64,000 nt of DNA from Akkermansiaceae bacterium (lineage in GTDB: Bacteria > Verrucomicrobiota > Verrucomicrobiia > Verrucomicrobiales > Akkermansiaceae): contig JAHCBC010000004.1 of assembly GCA_019634595.1 (NCBI GenBank), positions 616,535-680,534 of the forward strand, written 5' to 3'. Positions 23,982-32,461 of this stretch are shown piece after piece (the stretch's first letter is position 1; every line of letters starts with the position of its first letter). The notes beneath the pieces are model-generated. The model worked only from the letters and a program-made list of their open reading frames with translations, had not been told where the DNA came from and did no database searches. A program made the position numbers and the translations under genes.

Positions 23982-26900
23982 ATGTCACGCCCTTTCCACC
24001 TGTTCCTCGCCGCCGGCTTGCTCGCAACGTCCGTTGGCCGCGCCGAACACATCGACCCCACCACCGCGATCGCCTCCTGGACCTTCGAGGATCCCAAGGA
24101 CATCAAGGGGGTGTGGGAGAGCAAACCCGGTGTCTCCGTTCCTGGTCCCACCAACCCGGTCTATCCCCATTTCTCCGTCTCCAACAAGGCGATGCAGTTC
24201 AATGGCAAGGGGATGGAAACCGCGCTGGTGGTGAAGGACAACGGCGCCGACGGCCCCGGCAGCCTCCGCATCCACCAGGGCGAGTCGCTCACGCTCGAGG
24301 CATGGGTGAAGCCTGGCAACGCAGCGGGACAGGAAATCTACCTCATCGGCAAGGGACGCTCCCACAAGCCCGCCTTCGGCACCACGAACCAAAACTACGC
24401 GCTGCGCGTGAAACGCGGCGCGAACGGCCTCCAGGTCGGCTTCATCTTCTCCAGCCACGACGGCACCGGCGGCGACCGCAAGTTCCACGTCTGGTGGAGC
24501 GACGACAACCAGCAGCAGCAGCAGACCTCCGCATGGCACCACGTCGCGGTGACCTATACCTTCGGAAAGGGCGACAGCCTGAAGGGCTACATCGACGGCC
24601 GCGCCGTCGAGGGTGTGTGGACCTTCGCCGGAGTCACCGACCGCGCGCCGGTCACGGATGCGGATGACCTGGTCATCGGCACCGGCATGACCCGCGGCCC
24701 GGGCCAGACGCTCAACGGAGCGCTCGACAACGTGGCCATGCACCGCACCGCTCTCTCCTCCGAGATCATCCGCAAGCGCTACGCCTTCACCCCTCCGGCA
24801 CCTGCCGTCACCCGCGGGGATGTTCCCGAGGGCAAGGTGCTCATCCAGGTCTGTGAGAAGGAAGTTCCCAACGACCGCTCCTGGCCGGAGTCCACGCCGA
24901 TCCCGGAACTGACCTACACGGAGGACGCCTTCGGTCTGTTCGAGATCCCGCAGAAATACATCGCTTCCGGAGTCCGTGCGGACCGCTACCCGGCCTTGGT
25001 GCGCGCCGCCGCCATCGTTGACATCCCCGCCGGCAAGCACCGCCTGCTCCTCCGCTCCCGTGGCGGCTCGCGCCTGTTCATCGAGGGCCGGCAGATTCTC
25101 ACCACTTCCTTCGCGAAAGGTGATACCGGCGGCCACGGCAAAACCTCCGAGCAGGACAAATACCTCAACCTCGGCCCGGACTTCCGCTTCGCGCCACCCG
25201 GCAACCGGGAGAACTGGACCGAGTTCGAGTCGAAGGGTGGAAAGCAGCTCATCCTCATGGAAACCATCATCGGTGTGGGATCACAGCGTCCCGAGCTGGG
25301 TGAGACCGTGGTGGCCATTTCCCCGCAGGGCAGCCAGCACTGGCAGCTCCTCAGCCCCGGCTCCACCGTCTTCCCCTACACCGACGCCGGCTGGACCGAA
25401 TACGAAAAGGAACGCCGCCCCCGCATCGCGGAAATGAACACGAAAGAGCGGGCGAAACAACGCGCCACCCAGAAGGAATACTGGGACCGCCGCAAAAAGG
25501 CCTCCACCGACTGGCTGGCCTCCACCAAGGAAGTGCCGGTGCCGGAACTGCCCGCGGGACACGCCGCCAACAACCCCATCGACAACTTTGTCGCCGCCCG
25601 CATCACCGAGGTGGCCGCCGGCAGCAAGCCGGTCCCGGAGGGAGGCGTCGACTACTTCCGCGACATCCGCCCGATCCTGGAAACGAAGTGCTATGACTGC
25701 CACCGTGGCAGCAAGGTGAAGGGCGACCTCCGCCTCGACAATCTGGCTGACACCCTGACGGGTGGCTCCGACGACGGAGCGGGCATCACCCCCGGCAAGC
25801 CGAAGGAAAGCTCCATCTACCACCGCATCATCACGGATGATAAGGATCTCATCATGCCTCCGAAGGGTGATCCGCTGTCGAAGGAAGAAATCGCGCTCAT
25901 CGAAAAATGGATCGCACAGGGCGCCAACTGGCCGGAGTTCCAGGTGAAGTCTTTCGAGCCCACCCCGCTCACCAACGACCTCGATTTCCTCCGCCGCGTG
26001 ACGCTGGACACGACCGGCGTGGTGCCAACCGAGGAAGAGATCGGAGCTTTCCTCGCCGACAAGGCTCCGGACAAGCGAGCCAAGGTGATCGACAAGCTTC
26101 TCGCGGACCCGCGCTGGGCGGACCACTGGACCAGCTACTGGCAGGATGTGCTGGCGGAGAACCCGAACATCATCAACCCCACCCTCAACAACACCGGCCC
26201 GTTCCGCTGGTGGATCCATGAGTCCCTCGTGGACAACAAGCCGATGGACCTCTTCGTCACCGAGCTGGTCCGGCTGGAAGGCTCCGACCGCTACGGCGGC
26301 CCCCGCGGTTTCGGCACCGCGACCCAGAACGACTCCCCCATGGCGGAGAAAGGAGCGGTGGTCGCCGCCGCATTCCTGGGTGTGGAGATGAAATGCGCCC
26401 GCTGCCATGACGCCCCCGCGCACGAATGGCTGCAGAAGGATCTTTTCAACCTCGCCGCCCTGCTCAACCAGGAACCGGTGAAAGTCCCCGTCACCTCCAG
26501 CGTGCCGATGGACAAGCTGCACGAAGGTGGACGCAAGCCGCTCATCAAGGTGACCCTCAAGCCCGGCACCGAAGTGCAGCCGGAGTGGCCGTTCAAGGAC
26601 TTCGTCGATCCGGCGCTGGCGGACACCCTCGCCGCCGATCCGGCGAACACCCGCGACCGATTCGCGGCGCTCATCACCGCACCCCAGAACGATCGCTTCG
26701 CCAAAGTCATCGTCAACCGCCTGTGGCAACGCCTGATGGGCCGCGGCATCGTCGAGTCCGTCGCCGACTGGGAAAAGGGTGAAGCGACCCACCCGGAGCT
26801 GCTCGACTGGATGGGCAGGGAGTTCGTCCGTTCCAACTACGACTTCAAGGCGGTCGCCCGCCTCATCCTCAACTCCCAGGCCTACCAGCGTGCGACGGAT

Positions 26901-27668
26901 CCCACCCTCACCGCCCCCGGCCCCCTCTACATCTCCCCGGCACCCCGCCGCATGACGGCGGAGCAGATCGTGGATTCCCTGTTCGCCGCCACCGGAAGGC
27001 CGTTCGACCTGGAGGAAGTGAGCCTCGACCTGGACAGCAACCGCAGCGTGACGAACTCCATCACGATGGGCGTGCCTACCCGCTCCTGGATGCTGGCTTC
27101 CACCTCCAACGAGCGCGACCGCCCCAGCCTCTCGCTGCCGAAGATCCAGGCCGTTTCCACCGTGCTGGAAGCATTCGGCTGGCGCGGCGCGCGGCAGGAT
27201 CCGGTCAGCATCCGGGACAACGCGCCGAACACGCTCCAGCCCGCCATCATTTCCAATGGCACCATGGGTCACTGGCTCACCACCCTCAGCGATGACCACG
27301 GCCTGACCGCGCTCTCGCTGGAGGACCAGCCGCTCGACCAACTGGTGGACCGCATTTACCTCCGTCTGCTCACCCGCAAGCCGACCGCCGAGGAGAAGAA
27401 GACCACGCTGGACCTCCTGGGACCGGGCTATGAAAAGCGGATCCTCGCCGCCAAGCCGAAGGCAGCCACCGGGGAGCGCCACCGTCCGTATTACTTCACC
27501 TGGTCCAACCACCTCGACGGCAAGGCCAACGAGCTGGCCGTGATCGAGGAGGAAAAAGTCCGCCGAGGCAAGCCCGCCACCGAACGCCTCCAGCAGGACT
27601 GGCGCGAACGCCTCGAAGACCTGACCTGGACACTGCTCAACACCCCCGAATGGCTCTTTGTCCCATAA
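23982..27668 (+). CDS. DUF1549/DUF1553 protein with LamG and planctomycete-type cytochrome c domains
   Basis: Large exported protein of a class abundant in Planctomycetota and Verrucomicrobiota, generally tied to breakdown of complex polysaccharides but biochemically uncharacterised. 1228 aa. Signal peptide (to about residue 22), LamG-like domain (about 28-265: ASWTFEDPKD, LEAWVKPGN, WHHVAVTYTF), and a PSCyt1 haem segment with CYDCH at 570-574 and LIMPPKGDPLSKEEIALIEK. DUF1549 follows (about 650-870: DFLRRVTLDTTGVVPTEEEI, KCARCHDAPAH, itself a second CxxCH), then DUF1553 (about 900-1190: RFAKVIVNRLWQRLMGRGIV, SNYDFKAVARLILNSQAYQR). The DUF1501 gene follows 49 bp downstream, the classic pairing. 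Operator-like site 4 lies upstream. Confidence 0.93.
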   Translation: MSRPFHLFLAAGLLATSVGRAEHIDPTTAIASWTFEDPKDIKGVWESKPGVSVPGPTNPVYPHFSVSNKAMQFNGKGMETALVVKDNGADGPGSLRIHQGESLTLEAWVKPGNAAGQEIYLIGKGRSHKPAFGTTNQNYALRVKRGANGLQVGFIFSSHDGTGGDRKFHVWWSDDNQQQQQTSAWHHVAVTYTFGKGDSLKGYIDGRAVEGVWTFAGVTDRAPVTDADDLVIGTGMTRGPGQTLNGALDNVAMHRTALSSEIIRKRYAFTPPAPAVTRGDVPEGKVLIQVCEKEVPNDRSWPESTPIPELTYTEDAFGLFEIPQKYIASGVRADRYPALVRAAAIVDIPAGKHRLLLRSRGGSRLFIEGRQILTTSFAKGDTGGHGKTSEQDKYLNLGPDFRFAPPGNRENWTEFESKGGKQLILMETIIGVGSQRPELGETVVAISPQGSQHWQLLSPGSTVFPYTDAGWTEYEKERRPRIAEMNTKERAKQRATQKEYWDRRKKASTDWLASTKEVPVPELPAGHAANNPIDNFVAARITEVAAGSKPVPEGGVDYFRDIRPILETKCYDCHRGSKVKGDLRLDNLADTLTGGSDDGAGITPGKPKESSIYHRIITDDKDLIMPPKGDPLSKEEIALIEKWIAQGANWPEFQVKSFEPTPLTNDLDFLRRVTLDTTGVVPTEEEIGAFLADKAPDKRAKVIDKLLADPRWADHWTSYWQDVLAENPNIINPTLNNTGPFRWWIHESLVDNKPMDLFVTELVRLEGSDRYGGPRGFGTATQNDSPMAEKGAVVAAAFLGVEMKCARCHDAPAHEWLQKDLFNLAALLNQEPVKVPVTSSVPMDKLHEGGRKPLIKVTLKPGTEVQPEWPFKDFVDPALADTLAADPANTRDRFAALITAPQNDRFAKVIVNRLWQRLMGRGIVESVADWEKGEATHPELLDWMGREFVRSNYDFKAVARLILNSQAYQRATDPTLTAPGPLYISPAPRRMTAEQIVDSLFAATGRPFDLEEVSLDLDSNRSVTNSITMGVPTRSWMLASTSNERDRPSLSLPKIQAVSTVLEAFGWRGARQDPVSIRDNAPNTLQPAIISNGTMGHWLTTLSDDHGLTALSLEDQPLDQLVDRIYLRLLTRKPTAEEKKTTLDLLGPGYEKRILAAKPKAATGERHRPYYFTWSNHLDGKANELAVIEEEKVRRGKPATERLQQDWRERLEDLTWTLLNTPEWLFVP

Positions 27669-27717
27669 CGATTCCTTCCATCCGGATCACGAAACTCCAA
27701 ATCCATCCACCTTTGCC

Positions 27718-28986
27718 ATGAACCGCCGCCAATTCCTCCGCACCTCCGCCCTCGCCTCACTCGCCACGCCCGCGCTGGCGAACTCCTCCATCGCCCACAT
27801 GCCGAAGGGCAAGGCGGAACACTGCATCTTCATCTGGCTCGGCGGCGGCATGGCACAGATCGACACCTTCGACCCGAAGCGCCGCGGCAACCCGAAGTCC
27901 ACGCCGAAGGTGCCAGGGTCCGACTACGCCTCCATCGACACCTCCGTTCCCGGCGTCCAGTTCACCGAGCATCTGGCCCGCACCGCGAAGCTCGCGGAAC
28001 ATCTGACCGTCGTCCGCACCATCAACCACCGCGTCGTCGATGAACACGCCTTCGCCACGAACATGGTTCACACCGGACGCATGATCAGCGGCACGGTCAC
28101 CTATCCATCGATCGGCTCGCTGGTCGCGCACCAGCGGGGTGCCGCGGACGAAAAGGTGCCGGCCTACATGCTCATCGGCTACCCGAACGTGAGCCGCGGC
28201 CCCGGTTACCTCGGGCCGAAGGCGGGCTTCGTCTATCTGACGGACACCGACAGCGGTCCCGCCGGTTTCTCCCGTCCGGAGGGTCTCATCTCCTCACGGG
28301 TGGACCGCCGCCAGCAACTGCTCGGCAAGATGAACTCCGGCATCCCCGGTGATTCCACCATCGCCGAGTATGAAGAGGCACAGGCCGAGGCTCTCCGCCT
28401 GGCCGGGCCGGGATTCATGCGCAACTTCAAGCTGGATGAGGAACCCGCCGCACTCCGCCAGGCCTACGGCTCGGAGTTCGGCCAGCGCTGCCTCCTTTCC
28501 CGCCGCCTCGTCCAGGCAGGGGTCCGTTTCATCGAGGTCTCCCACAACCTCAACTTCGTCAACGGCACCGGCTGGGATACCCACAACGACGGTCAGGAAA
28601 AGCAGCACGTCCTCATCCAGGACCTCGACCAGGCCCTCTCCGCCCTCATCATCGACCTGAAGGAAAAAGGCCTGCTCGACAAGACCCTCATCGCCCTCGG
28701 CACCGAGTTCGGACGCCCGCCGGAGTTCGACGGTGGCGGCGGCCGCGGCCACCAGGGCACCGCCTTCAGCCTCGTGCTGGCGGGTGGCGGCCTCAAGCAC
28801 AGCGGGGCCTACGGTGTGACGGACGAACTCAGCAAGAAGATCGTGGAAAACCCGGTGAGCATCCCGGACTACCACGCCACCATCCTCGCCGCGCTGGGCA
28901 TCGATCCATCGAAGGAACTCAACGAAGCGGGCCGCCCGATCCCGATCACGGATGGCGGCAAGCCGATCTCCGCGCTTTTCACCTGA
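27718..28986 (+). CDS. DUF1501 protein (sulfatase-like fold), Tat-exported
   Basis: Partner of DUF1553 proteins; the fold resembles alkaline phosphatase/sulfatase but the reaction is unknown. 422 aa. The twin-arginine signal MNRRQFLRTSALASLATPAL fixes the start at ATG 27718 (an in-frame ATG at 27658 would bury it). Typical segments are FIWLGGGMAQIDTFDPK, HLTVVRTINHRVVDEHAFA, YPSIGSLVAHQRG, WDTHNDGQEKQHVLIQDLDQ and ALGTEFGRPPEFDGGGGRGH with the metal-type His/Asp residues. Follows the DUF1553 gene by 49 bp. Confidence 0.93.
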   Translation: MNRRQFLRTSALASLATPALANSSIAHMPKGKAEHCIFIWLGGGMAQIDTFDPKRRGNPKSTPKVPGSDYASIDTSVPGVQFTEHLARTAKLAEHLTVVRTINHRVVDEHAFATNMVHTGRMISGTVTYPSIGSLVAHQRGAADEKVPAYMLIGYPNVSRGPGYLGPKAGFVYLTDTDSGPAGFSRPEGLISSRVDRRQQLLGKMNSGIPGDSTIAEYEEAQAEALRLAGPGFMRNFKLDEEPAALRQAYGSEFGQRCLLSRRLVQAGVRFIEVSHNLNFVNGTGWDTHNDGQEKQHVLIQDLDQALSALIIDLKEKGLLDKTLIALGTEFGRPPEFDGGGGRGHQGTAFSLVLAGGGLKHSGAYGVTDELSKKIVENPVSIPDYHATILAALGIDPSKELNEAGRPIPITDGGKPISALFT

Positions 28987-29062
28987 GGACGGTGTTTCAA
29001 TCCTTTCCTCCGGCCCTTTCTTCTGCCAGACATCGGGATCGCCCATTCATAAAACCCAGATC

Positions 29063-29722
29063 ATGAAAAACCCCCTCATCGCCACCCTCGTGGCATTCAC
29101 CGCCGCATGTCCCCTGCAGGCTGCCATCATCCTGGTGGATTTCGGCCCCTCATCCGGAAACACGACCGGAACCCCTGATACCTGGAACAACTTCAACGGC
29201 TTCGCAGCAGGGTCGAACCAGGCGCTCAACACCAGCACCAACGCGGCCTCCAACTACACCCTCACGCTCAACGGCGCCGTCAACCATCTCAATGATGATC
29301 CGGCGCCAGCCGCACCCACCAGCCCACCAGCCCCCTTCACCCCCTTTTCGGTGACCCGGGATGGCATCTTCACCACGGCCACCACCACCATCACCCTGTC
29401 CGGGCTTGAGGCGGGGCTGACCTACAGCATCTCGCTCTACTCCTATGTCAACCGGGATAGCACCCGCCTGACCCGCTTCGCCATCGACGGGACCAACATC
29501 GACGTGGAGCCGGCCCGGCTCGCGGGTGCAACCTCCGGAGCGGTCGCCACCTTCTCGAACATCACCCCCACTGCAGGCTCCATCACCATCACGGCGTCGA
29601 GCCAGGCATCCACCAACTGGATCCTGAACGCGATGTCCATCAGCTACGTCCCGGAGCCGTCATCGGCAATCCTCGCACTTTCGGGCGCAGGGCTGTTCTG
29701 CATCCGCAGAAAGCGGGCCTGA
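29063..29722 (+). CDS. PEP-CTERM protein, short beta-sandwich
   Basis: Exported surface protein, function unknown. 219 aa. Signal MKNPLIATLVAFTAACPLQA, then AIILVDFGPSSGNTTGTPDT, an opening seen in many verrucomicrobial PEP-CTERM proteins. A Thr/Ser-rich beta-domain (YTLTLNGAVNHLND, GLTYSISLYSYVNRDSTRL) and the sorting tail VPEPSSAILALSGAGLFC with RRKRA follow. The start ATG 29063 gives a normal signal peptide. Unlike the other PEP-CTERM genes of this locus, its upstream region has no CACNAAAGTG copy. It converges on the six-gene minus-strand cassette only 13 bp away. Confidence 0.82.
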   Translation: MKNPLIATLVAFTAACPLQAAIILVDFGPSSGNTTGTPDTWNNFNGFAAGSNQALNTSTNAASNYTLTLNGAVNHLNDDPAPAAPTSPPAPFTPFSVTRDGIFTTATTTITLSGLEAGLTYSISLYSYVNRDSTRLTRFAIDGTNIDVEPARLAGATSGAVATFSNITPTAGSITITASSQASTNWILNAMSISYVPEPSSAILALSGAGLFCIRRKRA

Positions 29723-29735
29723 CCGCCGACCCCGC

Positions 29736-31127
29736 TCACCAGTCCTCTTTCGCCCGCATCGCGTCCAGTTGCGGGTTGTAGATGTTGAATTCCAGACGGT
29801 TGAAGGCTTTCAGGTCGAAATCCGCCGTGCCGAAGTTCTGGCTGAACCCGCGGACCTTGTCCTCCCCGAACGACTCAAGCCGGAAGACCAGCGAACTGCC
29901 ATCCACCAGGGATGCCCGGACATCCCCGATCATCCGTTTCGGTTCCTCCAGGCTCGCGGGCTTGAGCGCGATGTCACGAAAGCGGGCGACCGGCAGTTTG
30001 ATCTCATCGAAGCTGGTCTTCAGCGTGATCACCCCTTCGGAGATCGAAAGCACCTCGCCGGCAATGCTGTCACCATTCCTCAGCATCATGCGGCCTTCCA
30101 GGCTCCGGTCCTTCACCGGGCGCGCTTCGGCCTGCTCTTCCCCGAACATCTCGATGTTCCTGAAGCGGTTGCCCATTCCATTTCCCGGAGGGGGCGTTTC
30201 GTCAAGGATGCCATCCCATGCGGAAAGCTCCATGTTCGAGACCTTCAGCCGCCCGTTGTCATGGCATACGAAATGGACTGTCCGGCCCAGCACCTCCGGA
30301 TTCATCCCTTGGTCCACCCATGACTCGATGATCCTTCCATTGACGTAGAGGGCCAGGGTCTTGGTCCGTGAACTCGCCCGGATCTCGATCTTCGCCTTCT
30401 CATTCTGCAACAGTTCCTGCACGGATGCCTGCGGCTGGAGGAAATTCGGGTTCCCGCCGCAGCGCTGGACCTGGATGCTCCGGCCGCGGAACTTCACCTC
30501 ATAGCCATTCTCCGGCTGGTCCGTGGAGGCGTCGTCGGAATAGACGATCACGGTGAGATGAATCTGGTTCCGCCAGGTGGCGTCGAACGACAAGCGGAAT
30601 CCATCCGGCAGTTCCATATCCCGGGCGATGCCGCCCGGCTCCACGGAAATGAATGCGCCGCTCCGGTATTTCCATGGCGCGGGTTCGGTCGAAAGCGTCC
30701 AGCCCTCCAGCGAAGACGGCCCGGCATACAGGAGCTTCGGACGGTCGGAGATCTTCAGCTCGCGCACCATCACCCGCGGGAATTTCAACCGGCCGGCATA
30801 CCAGGTATCCAGCTCGATGGCGTCGTCCGTCACCGAGGCGATCTCCCCCTTCACGGTGTCCCCGCGTGCAAGGGTGAGGGTCGCTTCATGGCTGGATGGC
30901 AGGGAGGGCATCCGTCCTGACAGGGCGACATCCAGGACTTCCTTCGCCCGGAATGCCGCGGGTTTCGTCTGGATCGCTGAATTCCAGACCACGGTGTCGC
31001 GGGAAAGGGATTCCAGCGATCCGGGCAGTTGATCCTCATTGGCGAAGCGGATCACCGCGTCCTGCTTCTCCTGCGCGGCAGCGGAGGCCGCCGCCAGGAC
31101 GAGCAGCATGAGCATGCGGCGCATCAT
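29736..31127 (-). CDS. Exported LamG-like protein, cassette gene 6
   Basis: Function unknown. 463 aa with a signal peptide (MLMLLVLAAASAAAQ). N-terminal strand repeats of the type IRFANEDQLPGSLESLSRDT and ARGDTVKGEIASVTDDAIEL describe small beta units with a [N/G]-D-x-L-x-G core. A concanavalin-like central domain follows (RLSFDATWRNQIHLTVIVYS, IEIRASSRTKTLALYVNGRI), then a final [N/G]D-x-[IL]-x-G unit (MLRNGDSIAGEVLSISEGVI). The two genes upstream encode the same architecture. It overlaps the preceding gene by 4 bp and is the last cassette gene. Confidence 0.72.
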   Translation of the reverse strand: MMRRMLMLLVLAAASAAAQEKQDAVIRFANEDQLPGSLESLSRDTVVWNSAIQTKPAAFRAKEVLDVALSGRMPSLPSSHEATLTLARGDTVKGEIASVTDDAIELDTWYAGRLKFPRVMVRELKISDRPKLLYAGPSSLEGWTLSTEPAPWKYRSGAFISVEPGGIARDMELPDGFRLSFDATWRNQIHLTVIVYSDDASTDQPENGYEVKFRGRSIQVQRCGGNPNFLQPQASVQELLQNEKAKIEIRASSRTKTLALYVNGRIIESWVDQGMNPEVLGRTVHFVCHDNGRLKVSNMELSAWDGILDETPPPGNGMGNRFRNIEMFGEEQAEARPVKDRSLEGRMMLRNGDSIAGEVLSISEGVITLKTSFDEIKLPVARFRDIALKPASLEEPKRMIGDVRASLVDGSSLVFRLESFGEDKVRGFSQNFGTADFDLKAFNRLEFNIYNPQLDAMRAKEDW

Positions 31128-32461
31128 GGTTCACCCTCCTTTTCTTCCAGCCGCTCCAGGGCGGTGACTTCCCGGCGCTCCAGCACCAGCGGACCGAGAA
31201 GGGGATGGGTTGCCTCGATCCGGTCCCCCGGAAAGGAACACGAAGCCACCCGGATGATCCCCTGTCCGCGCAACCGCAGCGCGAAAGGATGGAACACTTT
31301 CCCCGGCACCTCCCCGGCGGTCTTGAAGAACACGGTCGAAACCTCGGACTCGGGCAGTTCGATGGCAGTTTCCTGGAAATCGCTCTTGAAGACGAACAAC
31401 GGTCCCTCCGGCCCGGGCTTGATGGAAAGCAGGTTGCCGCCGAAACGGTCCCCCCGCTTTTCGATCAGCGCGTCCACGGTCGCATCCCCCCGGTCCTCCG
31501 TGCGGTGGCGGTCACCGTCATGGTCCCACTCCGCGATCTCCACGCCGCTGATGGTCATGTGGGTCTCATTCCCCGCGGTGCTGGAGAAGGCGATGCCGCC
31601 CCCCTCCGGGGGATTCGCCACCGGATCGCCAAAGCGACCCTCCGGCTCGTCATTGAGGAAAAGATGGAGCATGGAATTCGTGCGATCGACCCGGATCTCC
31701 ACCCGCAGGTGGTTCTCCGGATACTGGTCGGGACGGCGGTTGAGCGACAGCAGCGTGGTGGACCGGCGTCCGCCTTTGGCAGACTCCCGCCTGACCTCGA
31801 TCCCCCCGTTGCCGAACTGGAACAGGTAGCGGTCCGCCACCTGGGCGGAAGGCAGCAGCGGATCGGCGAAATGGAACTGGAACGAAGGATTGCCGCTCCA
31901 GGACAGGTTGAACTTCACGGAAAACTGCGCCATCGGCTCCAGTTTCCGGACCAGTCTCCCCTGGCCCTGGACGCTCCATGCCCCTTCGTCGAAGTTCCAG
32001 TTGTCCCCCTGCGGCCCCTCCGGCTTCATGTCTTCGAAAGATCCGCCGCGGGGATAGATGACCTTGTTCGGGTGGATGCCCATCACGAGGGACTTCAGGG
32101 CGGAGCGGGGGATCAGCAACCTGCCCGCCATGGGTGACATCACCGCCAGTTGCCGGTCATCCAGGGATTCGATCTCCACGGGGAGGACGTCCCCGTTGTT
32201 GAGTTCCACCCTGCATGAGGGCGGATCCCCGCTCTCATTGTCGTTGCCGAAGGCGACCTTCCGCACCGCTTCCGCGCGGAGGAAAATGGGTTCCTCCGCC
32301 AGGGAAGACTCCAGTTCCACCACTCCTTCGCCATTGATCGAGCGCACGGTGCCGCTCAGGCGTCCCTCCCCGGACAGGGAGATGAGGTCGGCCCGGAGGT
32401 TTCCCGCCACCACCAGCATGACCATGGAGGCCGCAAGCATGAGGCGGTCAGAACTGGACAT
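31124..32461 (-). CDS. Exported LamG-like protein, cassette gene 5
   Basis: Function unknown. About 445 aa. The start is uncertain: ATG 32461 overlaps the upstream gene by 14 bp, and ATG 32440 would give a cleaner signal peptide (MLAASMVMLVVAGNLRADLI). Same architecture as its neighbours: LSGEGRLSGTVRSINGEG and LNNGDVLPVEIESLDDRQLA units, a concanavalin-like domain (FSVKFNLSWSGNPSFQFHFA, LRVEIRVDRTNSMLHLFLND), then a terminal beta region with FRLRGQGIIRVAS-like strands. Overlaps the next gene by 4 bp. Confidence 0.7.
   Translation of the reverse strand: MSSSDRLMLAASMVMLVVAGNLRADLISLSGEGRLSGTVRSINGEGVVELESSLAEEPIFLRAEAVRKVAFGNDNESGDPPSCRVELNNGDVLPVEIESLDDRQLAVMSPMAGRLLIPRSALKSLVMGIHPNKVIYPRGGSFEDMKPEGPQGDNWNFDEGAWSVQGQGRLVRKLEPMAQFSVKFNLSWSGNPSFQFHFADPLLPSAQVADRYLFQFGNGGIEVRRESAKGGRRSTTLLSLNRRPDQYPENHLRVEIRVDRTNSMLHLFLNDEPEGRFGDPVANPPEGGGIAFSSTAGNETHMTISGVEIAEWDHDGDRHRTEDRGDATVDALIEKRGDRFGGNLLSIKPGPEGPLFVFKSDFQETAIELPESEVSTVFFKTAGEVPGKVFHPFALRLRGQGIIRVASCSFPGDRIEATHPLLGPLVLERREVTALERLEEKEGEP

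Noticed and set aside
25281..27512. 743-codon open frame opposite the DUF1553 gene
   Set aside because: Antisense shadow; the plus-strand protein has clear domains throughout this stretch.
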